From: Lentzea sp. NEAU-D7
GTDB lineage: Bacteria > Actinomycetota > Actinomycetes > Mycobacteriales > Pseudonocardiaceae
Direction: 5' to 3'
NCBI RefSeq assembly: GCF_026242055.1
Contig: NZ_JAPJDL010000015.1
Coordinates: 62,001-126,000 of the forward strand
DNA: 64,000 nt
Each line of letters opens with the position of its first letter. The first letter of the stretch is position 1. The translations under genes were made by a program, and so were the position numbers. The notes under the pieces were generated by a model. It did no database searches. It was not told the DNA's origin and saw only the letters and a program-made list of their open reading frames with translations. Below, piece after piece: positions 58,258 through 64,000 of the stretch.

Positions 58258-59253
58258 GTGAATCGCGCCCCCGAGCGAGGACGTACTGCTCCGCCCGCTG
58301 ACCGCTACCGTCGGGGCGAGCGCCGGACCAGCGCGGAACCGCTCGCGGCCGCCTGGGAACCCGAGGCCACGCAGGCCCTGCGCAGGCCGCCCAAGCGGCG
58401 CGGCGTGAAGAAGCTCGTCGCCAACTACGGCTGGCGGATCTACGCGATCCCGGTCCTGCTCGTGCTGACGGCTCTGGTGGTCCTCGACACGGTGCAGCCG
58501 AAGGCGCCCGCGACCGGCGGCGGCACCAGCACGAACGCCGCCGAGACGCCCGCGAGCACGCCGGAGGCGCCCGCGTCCGAGCTGCCGGCCAAGAAGCCCG
58601 ACCTGAAGATCCCGACCGCCGAGCTCCCTGCCGGTCCGGACTTCTCGCAGGACGGCGTCGGCACGTTCAAGGTGATCGCGGGCAGCGGCCCGCGCGTCGG
58701 TGAGGCCAACGCGCCGAAGTTCCGCAAGTACGCGATCGCCGTCGAGGACGGTGTGAAGCCCGCCGACTACAACGACGACCCGGCCGCGTTCGCGCGCACG
58801 ATCGAGGGAATCCTGTCCGACCCGCGCAGCTGGATCGGCACCAAGCAGGTCGCGCTGCAGCGGGTCGAGGCGAACCAGAACCCGGACTTCGTCGTGGCGC
58901 TGACCACGACGAAGACGACCCACACGCTGTGCGGCAAGGAGATCCCGTTCGAGACCTCCTGCTTCAACCCCGCCCAGAAGCGCGTGATCATCAACGTCGC
59001 CCGCTGGGTGCGCGGTGCCATGGCCTACGGCCCCGACCTGGCCGGATACCGCACGTACGTGATCAACCACGAGGTCGGTCACGCGCTGGGCAGCGGGCAC
59101 GCGGCCTGCGCCGAGAACGGCGCGCCCGCCCCCGTGATGATGCAGCAGACGTTCGGCGTCTCGAACGACTTCGTCTCGCAGCTCAACGCGGGCCAGGACG
59201 TGGTGCCGGCCGACGGCAAGGTGTGCACGCCGAACGCGTTTCCCGCAGGCTGA
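58258..59253 (+). CDS. DUF3152 protein with metzincin-type zinc motif (Rv3207c-like)
   Basis: 331 residues. A basic cytoplasmic N-terminus (1-58), one membrane helix (about 60-80), a Pro/Thr/Ala linker, then a secreted domain. NHEVGHALGSGH places the full HExxHxxGxxH zinc signature at His271, Glu272, His275 and His281, followed by PVMMQQ, a plausible Met-turn. This implies an extracytoplasmic zinc metalloprotease, although the family is annotated only as DUF3152. GTG start with GGAG upstream. Confidence 0.85.
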   Translation: MNRAPERGRTAPPADRYRRGERRTSAEPLAAAWEPEATQALRRPPKRRGVKKLVANYGWRIYAIPVLLVLTALVVLDTVQPKAPATGGGTSTNAAETPASTPEAPASELPAKKPDLKIPTAELPAGPDFSQDGVGTFKVIAGSGPRVGEANAPKFRKYAIAVEDGVKPADYNDDPAAFARTIEGILSDPRSWIGTKQVALQRVEANQNPDFVVALTTTKTTHTLCGKEIPFETSCFNPAQKRVIINVARWVRGAMAYGPDLAGYRTYVINHEVGHALGSGHAACAENGAPAPVMMQQTFGVSNDFVSQLNAGQDVVPADGKVCTPNAFPAG

Positions 59254-59332
59254 GACGGCTTTCCAACGGGGAAGAGTCGAGGCAGGGTAGACGTTGTCTC
59301 GGACACGGAGACATTCGTCGAGGAGGACCAGC

Positions 59333-60505
59333 ATGGCGCTTCCGCCGCTCGTTGAGCCAGCCGCGGAGCTGACCAAGGAAGAAGTCGCGCGCTACAGCCG
59401 GCACCTGATCATCCCGGACGTCGGGGTGGACGGGCAGAAGCGGCTGAAGAACGCGAAGGTGCTCGTCGTCGGCGCGGGCGGCCTGGGCAGCCCGGCACTG
59501 CTGTACCTGGCCGCGGCCGGGGTCGGCACGCTCGGCGTCGTGGACTTCGACGTCGTGGACGAGTCGAACCTGCAGCGCCAGGTGATCCACGGCCAGTCCG
59601 ACGTCGGCCGCCCGAAGGCGGAGTCGGCGCGCGACTCGGTCGCCGAGATCAACCCGTTCGTCAAGGTGATCCTGCACCAGACGCACCTCAACTCCGAGAA
59701 CGCGCTGGAGATCTTCCGCGACTACGACCTGATCCTCGACGGCACCGACAACTTCGCCACCAGGTACCTGGTGAACGACGCCGCGGTGCTGCTGGGCAAG
59801 CCGTACGTGTGGGGCTCGATCTTCCGGTTCGAGGGCCAGGTCAGCGTCTTCTGGGAGGACGCCCCGAACGGCCAGGGCCTCAACTACCGCGACCTCTACC
59901 CGGAGCCGCCGCCTCCCGGCATGGTCCCGTCGTGCGCCGAGGGCGGCGTGCTGGGCGTGCTGTGCGCGTCGATCGGCTCGATCATGGTGACCGAGGCGAT
60001 CAAGCTGCTCACGGGCATCGGCGACCCGCTGCTGGGCCGCCTGATGGTCTACGACGCGCTGGAGATGTCCTACCGGACGATCAAGATCCGCAAGGACCCG
60101 GAGTCGCCGAAGATCACCGAGCTGATCGACTACGAGGCGTTCTGCGGTGTCGTGTCCACGGACGCGCAGCAGGCGGCCGCGGGCAACACGATCACGCCTC
60201 TGGAGCTCAAGCACAAGCAGGAGTCCGGTGAGGACTTCCTGCTGGTGGACGTGCGCGAGCCGCACGAGTACGAGATCGTCAAGATCCCGGGCTCGGTGCT
60301 GATCCCCAAGGACAAGATCCTGTCCGGCGAGGCGTTCTCGGAGCTGCCGCAGGACAAGCCGCTCGTGCTGCACTGCAAGTCCGGCGCTCGTTCCGCGGAG
60401 GCCCTCGCGGCGCTGCACAAGGCGGGCTTCAAGGACGCGGTGCACGTCGGCGGCGGTGTGCTGGCGTGGGCCCGCGAGGTCGACCCCAGCCTGCCGACCT
60501 ACTAG
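59333..60505 (+). CDS. moeZ: MoeZ: adenylyltransferase/sulfurtransferase with rhodanese domain
   Basis: 390 residues. ThiF/MoeB-type adenylation domain (RYSRHLIIPDVGVDGQKRLKNAKVLVVGAGGLGSP; GAGGLG at 47-52) and a C-terminal rhodanese domain with catalytic Cys348 in LHCKSGARS. It activates sulfur-carrier proteins by adenylation and thiocarboxylation (CysO and MoaD2 in mycobacteria). The two-Cys zinc motif of E. coli MoeB is missing. ATG with AGGAGGA upstream. The 3-prime end forms the first unit of a 30-bp tandem repeat. Confidence 0.93.
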   Translation: MALPPLVEPAAELTKEEVARYSRHLIIPDVGVDGQKRLKNAKVLVVGAGGLGSPALLYLAAAGVGTLGVVDFDVVDESNLQRQVIHGQSDVGRPKAESARDSVAEINPFVKVILHQTHLNSENALEIFRDYDLILDGTDNFATRYLVNDAAVLLGKPYVWGSIFRFEGQVSVFWEDAPNGQGLNYRDLYPEPPPPGMVPSCAEGGVLGVLCASIGSIMVTEAIKLLTGIGDPLLGRLMVYDALEMSYRTIKIRKDPESPKITELIDYEAFCGVVSTDAQQAAAGNTITPLELKHKQESGEDFLLVDVREPHEYEIVKIPGSVLIPKDKILSGEAFSELPQDKPLVLHCKSGARSAEALAALHKAGFKDAVHVGGGVLAWAREVDPSLPTY

Positions 60506-60571
60506 CAGGGCAACCACAGCTCGCCGACGTACCAACAGGCCGACCCGAGCCAGCCGACGCGCTGACTCGGG
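60482..60571 (+). repeat. Three tandem 30-bp units covering the end of moeZ
   Basis: Units 60482-60511, 60512-60541 and 60542-60571 share the core GCCGAC and flanking bases; identity is roughly two thirds by eye. In the moeZ frame they read DPSLPTY-stop, NHSSPTYQQA and DPSQPTR-stop. Part of unit 3 also forms a CCCGAG-x-CAGC / GCTG-x-CTCGGG hairpin that may act as the moeZ terminator. Confidence 0.65.
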
Positions 60572-60597
60572 CCGGCCCGAGCGAGCGAGGGGTTTTC

Positions 60598-60720
60598 GCG
60601 TGTTCGCGCCGGTCGTCCGGTCGCCCCTTCGTGGTGGATTCGGTGAAGCCCAATCCGGCACGAAGCGGTGGCCGGATGGCCGGCTTCCCGGCGAACACGC
60701 CCGGAGTCTGCGGAGCAGCG
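60598..60720 (+). repeat. Loop-conserved hairpin repeat (copy B)
   Basis: 103-nt hairpin (60598-60700). Basal stem GCGTGTTCGC/GCGAACACGC, the same one-sided bulge TTCCCG as copy A, a 13-bp stem GCCGGTCGTCCGG with CCGGATGGCCGGC (two wobble pairs), an upper stem CTTCGTG/CACGAAG, and the loop GATTCGGTGAAGCCCAA. The tail TCTGCGGAGCAG matches copy A. Base changes from copy A are compensatory in all three stems. Confidence 0.85.
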
Positions 60721-60734
60721 ACCAAAAAACACGG

Positions 60735-60740
60735 TAGCGT
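60735..60740 (+). promoter_or_regulatory. Probable leaderless -10 box at the end of repeat copy B
   Basis: TAGCGT, 8 nt before GTG 60749. Confidence 0.5.
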
Positions 60741-60748
60741 GCCCGACC

Positions 60749-61546
60749 GTGACCCGGTCCCCCGAACCGCCCCCAGCGCACGTGCGTGCGGCGTTCGGGG
60801 CACGTGACGCCGAGCCAGAGCTCATCGACGGCGGCCCCGCCTGGCGGTGCGGCGACGCCACGATCAGGCCCGCGCCCAAGCCCGCCGAGGCCACCTGGAT
60901 CGCCAAGACCCTCGACGGCCTCGACGTCCACCACCTGCGCATCGGCAGACCGTTGCGGTCCACCGACGGCAGATACGTGGTCGGCGGCTGGTCCGCCACC
61001 AAGTTCCTCGCCGGCCGGGCCGAGGCGCGGCACGACGAGGTGATCTCCGTCGCCCAGCGCCTGCACCAGGCCACGGCCGAGCTGCCCAAGCCCCGTTTCC
61101 TGGACGCCCGCACGGACGTGTTCGCCGTCGCGGACCGCAAGGCGTGGGGCGAGGAGGACGTGCCGCTCGAGGCCGACCTCGGCGGGCGGCTGTTCGACCT
61201 GCTGAAGGAACTGCGCAAGCCGATCAACCTCAAGCCGCAGGTCGTGCACGGTGACCTGTTCGGCAACGTGCTGTTCGCGGGCAACGCGCCGCCGGCCGTC
61301 ATCGACTTCACCGCCTACTGGCGTCCCGCCGAGTGGGCCGCCGCGGTGATCGCGGTCGACGCCGTGGCGTGGGGTGGCGCGGACTCCGGGCTGTTCCACC
61401 GGTGGAGCCACCAGGCCGAGTGGGAGCAGGCGCTGGTGCGCGCGACGCTGTTCCGGCTGGCCGTGCACGCGCTGCACCCGTTGTCAACGCCGCAGTCCTT
61501 TGCGGGCTTGGAACGTGCTGCTCACCACGTCACCGCACTGCTCTGA
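60749..61546 (+). CDS. TIGR02569-family phosphotransferase-like protein (Rv3205c-like)
   Basis: 265 residues. VVHGDLFGNVLFAGNAPPAVIDFTAYWRPAEWAAA has the kinase-like catalytic loop (HGDxxxxN) and metal Asp (IDF). The N-terminal GGPAWRCGDATIRPAP and IAKTLDG form an atypical ATP lobe. This actinobacterial family follows moeZ in M. tuberculosis as Rv3205c. Substrate unknown. Leaderless GTG at the end of hairpin copy B. Confidence 0.82.
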   Translation: MTRSPEPPPAHVRAAFGARDAEPELIDGGPAWRCGDATIRPAPKPAEATWIAKTLDGLDVHHLRIGRPLRSTDGRYVVGGWSATKFLAGRAEARHDEVISVAQRLHQATAELPKPRFLDARTDVFAVADRKAWGEEDVPLEADLGGRLFDLLKELRKPINLKPQVVHGDLFGNVLFAGNAPPAVIDFTAYWRPAEWAAAVIAVDAVAWGGADSGLFHRWSHQAEWEQALVRATLFRLAVHALHPLSTPQSFAGLERAAHHVTALL

Positions 61547-61602
61547 GCGGGCCATTTTCCACCGACGAAACATTGCGGAGCATCGGGTTAACGCGAGCTT
61601 CT

Positions 61603-61608
61603 TAGCGT
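61603..61608 (+). promoter_or_regulatory. Probable leaderless -10 box for the nitrate reductase gene
   Basis: TAGCGT, 7 nt before GTG 61616. Confidence 0.55.
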
Positions 61609-61615
61609 CAGCGGC

Positions 61616-63571
61616 GTGACCCATTGCCCCTACTGCGCGCTGCAGTGCTCCATGAGCGTCATCGACGGCCAGGTGACACCTGGTCCCGGTGGGCTGTGCC
61701 AGAAGGGCTGGACGGCAGGGGAGCTGCTGCGCCATCCCGGCCGCCTCACCACGCCTCTTCTGCACGGTCAGCCGGTGTCCTGGGACGAGGCCCTCGACTT
61801 CGTGGCCGCACGGATCACCTCCTACGAGCCCGACGAGGTCGCCGTGTTCGGCGGCGGCGGGCTGACGAACGAGAAGGCCTACGCGCTCGGCAAGTTCGCG
61901 CGCGTCGCCCTGAAGACCTCGCAGATCGACTACAACGGCCGGTTCTGCATGTCGTCGGCCGCGGCCGCGGGCAACAAGGCGTTCGGGCTGGACCGCGGGC
62001 TGCCGTTCCCCCTGACCGACCTCCGCGGCGCCGACACCGTGCTGCTGGCGGGCTCGAACCCGGCCGAGACGATGCCGCCGTTCCTGCGGCACCTCGAAGG
62101 CGCACGGCTGATCGTCATCGACCCGCGGCGCACGCCGACCGCCGAGCGCGCGACGTTGCACCTGCAGCCCGCGCCGGGCACGGACCTGGCGCTGGCACTG
62201 GGACTGCTGCACACGGCGGTCATCGAGGGCGTGATCGACAAGGAGTACGTCAACTCCAGGACCTCGGGTTTCGACGAGGCCTGGCGGGTGGCGGCCGCGT
62301 GGTGGCCCGAGCGCGTCGAACGCGTGACGGGCGTGTCCGCCGCCGACCAGCGCGCCGCCGTGCACATGCTGGCCGGGCGGTCGTACGTGCTGACCGGCCG
62401 CGGCACCGAGCAGCACGCGTCCGGCACCGACAACGTCTCGGCGTGGATCAACCTGGCTCTGGCGCTGGGACTTCCCGGCCGGGCGGGCTCCGGTTACGGC
62501 TGCCTGACCGGGCAGGGCAACGGTCAGGGCGGTCGCGAGCACGGCCAGAAGGCCGACCAGCTGCCCGGCTACCGCAAGATCGACGATCCCGTCGCGCGGC
62601 GGCACATCATGGACGTCTGGGACGTGTCGTGGCTGCCCGGACCTGGGCGCAGCGCGTACGAGCTGCTGGTCGCGGAAGACATCAAGGCGATGCTGGTGTT
62701 CGGCAGCAATCCGGTGGTGTCGGCGCCGCGGGCGTCCGGTGTCGTCGACCGGTTCAAGGCGCTGGACCTGCTGGTGGTGGCGGACTTCGTGATGTCGGAG
62801 ACCGCCGCGATGGCCGACGTCGTGTTCCCGGTGACGCAGTGGGCCGAGGAAGACGGCACGATGACCAACCTCGAAGGCCGGATCATCAGGCGCCGCAAGG
62901 CACTCGACCCGCCGGCCGGGGTGCGCAGCGACCTGGAGCTGTTGCAGGGCCTCGCTTCGCGGCTCGGTGTGGGCGAGAAGTTCCCGGTGGCACCGGCCGA
63001 GGTCTTCGAGGAGCTGCGCCGCGCGTCGGCCGGCGGCCTCTCCGACTACTCCGGCATCACCTACGAGCGGCTGGAGTCCGAGCAGCTGCACTGGCCCGTG
63101 CCGTCGGTGGACCACCCCGGCACCCCGAGGCTCTTCCTCGACCGGTTCGCGCACCCCGACGGCCTGGCGCGGTTCATCCCGGTCGACCACCGCGGCCCCG
63201 CCGAGCCGCCGGACGAGGAGTTCCCGTTGCAGGCCACCACCGGCCGCGTCCTGCAGCACTACCAGTCGGGAGCGCAGACGCGGCGGATCGGCGAGCTGCT
63301 CCAGGCCGTTCCCGAGATGTACGTCGAGGTCCACCCGGACACGGCTTCACGGGCGGGTCTCGCTTCCGGCGAGTCCGCGCACGTCGTGTCCAGGCGGGGA
63401 ACGGTGACGGCGGTCGTGCGGTGCGTGCCGAGCATGCGCGCCGACGCGGTGTTCCTGCCGTTCCACTTCCCCGGTGACGGGCGGGCGAACCTGCTCACCA
63501 ACCCCGCGCTCGATCCCACGAGCCGGATGCCCGAGTTCAAGGTCTGCGCGGTTCGATTGGAGCGGGCATGA
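61616..63571 (+). CDS. Molybdopterin oxidoreductase, assimilatory nitrate reductase (NasC/NarB-like)
   Basis: 651 residues. The N-terminal 4Fe-4S cysteines are Cys4, Cys7, Cys11 and Cys28. The Mo-ligand region is NGRFCMSSAAAAGNKAFG, followed by FGSNPVVSAPRASG and the C-terminal molybdopterin domain (PLQATTGRVLQHYQSGAQTRR...HPDTASRAGLASGE). It lacks a signal peptide, so it is cytoplasmic, and it lacks the C-terminal 2Fe-2S domain of NasA, so it needs a separate electron donor. GTG start beside a -10 box. Coupled to the next gene by 4 bp. Confidence 0.88.
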   Translation: MTHCPYCALQCSMSVIDGQVTPGPGGLCQKGWTAGELLRHPGRLTTPLLHGQPVSWDEALDFVAARITSYEPDEVAVFGGGGLTNEKAYALGKFARVALKTSQIDYNGRFCMSSAAAAGNKAFGLDRGLPFPLTDLRGADTVLLAGSNPAETMPPFLRHLEGARLIVIDPRRTPTAERATLHLQPAPGTDLALALGLLHTAVIEGVIDKEYVNSRTSGFDEAWRVAAAWWPERVERVTGVSAADQRAAVHMLAGRSYVLTGRGTEQHASGTDNVSAWINLALALGLPGRAGSGYGCLTGQGNGQGGREHGQKADQLPGYRKIDDPVARRHIMDVWDVSWLPGPGRSAYELLVAEDIKAMLVFGSNPVVSAPRASGVVDRFKALDLLVVADFVMSETAAMADVVFPVTQWAEEDGTMTNLEGRIIRRRKALDPPAGVRSDLELLQGLASRLGVGEKFPVAPAEVFEELRRASAGGLSDYSGITYERLESEQLHWPVPSVDHPGTPRLFLDRFAHPDGLARFIPVDHRGPAEPPDEEFPLQATTGRVLQHYQSGAQTRRIGELLQAVPEMYVEVHPDTASRAGLASGESAHVVSRRGTVTAVVRCVPSMRADAVFLPFHFPGDGRANLLTNPALDPTSRMPEFKVCAVRLERA

Positions 63572-64000
63572 GGCGAGTCGTGATCGTCGGGTACGGCATG
63601 GCAGGTGCGCGGCTGGCGGACGAACTGCGCCGCCGGGACCCCGACATCTCCATCACCGTCGTGGGTGCGGAACCGCACGCCGCGTACAACCGCGTGCTGC
63701 TGTCGACGGTGGTGGCGGGCACGATGACGCCCGAGTCGACGCGGCTGCACGACGACAGGTGGGCGGAGGAGCACCGGGTCGACCTGCGGCTGGGCTGGGA
63801 GGTGGTCGAGATCGACCGCGCCGCCCGCGCGGTGGTGGTCGGCAGGACTGGCGGTGCCGATTCGGAGTCCGGCACCGAGTCCATCCCCTACGACGCCCTC
63901 GTCCTCGCCACCGGCAGCGTTCCCTGGGTCCCACCGGCCGAAGGCCTCACCGAGGACGGCAGGCTCGCCCCCGGCGTCGTCGCCTTCCGCACCCTCGACG
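63568..64000 (+). CDS. NirB-like FAD-dependent oxidoreductase (N-terminal part, cut by window edge)
   Basis: The first 144 residues of a pyridine-nucleotide-disulphide-type flavoprotein: RRVVIVGYGMAGARLADELRRRD (FAD GxGxxG), YNRVLLSTVVAGTM, then YDALVLATGS. It is probably the nitrite reductase FAD subunit or the electron donor to the nitrate reductase. ATG overlaps the preceding stop (ATGA), supporting one nitrate-assimilation operon. Confidence 0.85.
   Translation, partial: MRRVVIVGYGMAGARLADELRRRDPDISITVVGAEPHAAYNRVLLSTVVAGTMTPESTRLHDDRWAEEHRVDLRLGWEVVEIDRAARAVVVGRTGGADSESGTESIPYDALVLATGSVPWVPPAEGLTEDGRLAPGVVAFRTLD

Overview
This is a GC-rich actinobacterial chromosome segment. Codon use, frequent GTG starts, stop-start overlaps and many leaderless promoters fit the Pseudonocardiaceae (the Lentzea, Saccharothrix or Actinosynnema type). 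That placement is inference. Two blocks keep the gene order of Mycobacterium tuberculosis. Positions 1-31034 follow Rv1212c-Rv1239c: glgA, glgC, O-methyltransferase, sigE, rseA, htrA, tatB, mrp, DUF1003, MgtE-like, Rv1234-like, lpqY-sugABC, corA. Positions 48744-61546 follow Rv3205c-Rv3212: PQQ-like protein, rhlE, ferritin-like protein, DUF3107, fasR-like regulator, DUF3152, moeZ, TIGR02569 family. Locus numbers are from memory.

Layout. 1-9990: glycogen synthesis, the SigE envelope-stress module, TatB, Mrp and small regulators. 10005-17163: a kinase and partner, CoA-ester lyase, acyl-CoA dehydrogenase, and four unrecognised, immunity-like small genes. 17253-22189: a trehalose-type ABC importer. 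22460-31034: SDR, ArsR-SRPBCC pair, a broken SUKH-like gene, membrane proteins, ParB-like/phosphoesterase pair, the first DUF2332 gene and CorA. 31320-37523: MaoC hydratase, the second DUF2332 gene, NUDIX, PH, PHP, MarC and ArsC-like proteins and a RecB-like nuclease. 37552-46884: a Tad/Flp pilus cluster with its prepilin peptidase and an atypical response regulator. 46978-48722: an O-antigen-ligase-like protein and a secreted protein. 48744-61546: the second syntenic block, interrupted by a TetR/AurF-like oxygenase/hydrolase cassette. 61616-64000: assimilatory nitrate reductase and the start of a FAD oxidoreductase.

Systems that can be read together: SigE-RseA-HtrA for envelope stress; LpqY-SugABC for trehalose recycling next to glycogen genes; CoA-ester lyase, acyl-CoA dehydrogenase and MaoC as dispersed parts of a probable ethylmalonyl-CoA pathway; and a complete Tad pilus machine whose TadB carries a von Willebrand A domain.

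The most unusual non-coding signal is a hairpin repeat. Two full copies (36110 and 60598) have a nearly invariant apical loop but stems that change in a compensatory way. A third copy (11177-11240) has lost everything but the basal stem and the downstream tail. All three lie directly upstream of a gene in the same orientation. I saw no tRNA, rRNA, CRISPR array or recognisable transposase.
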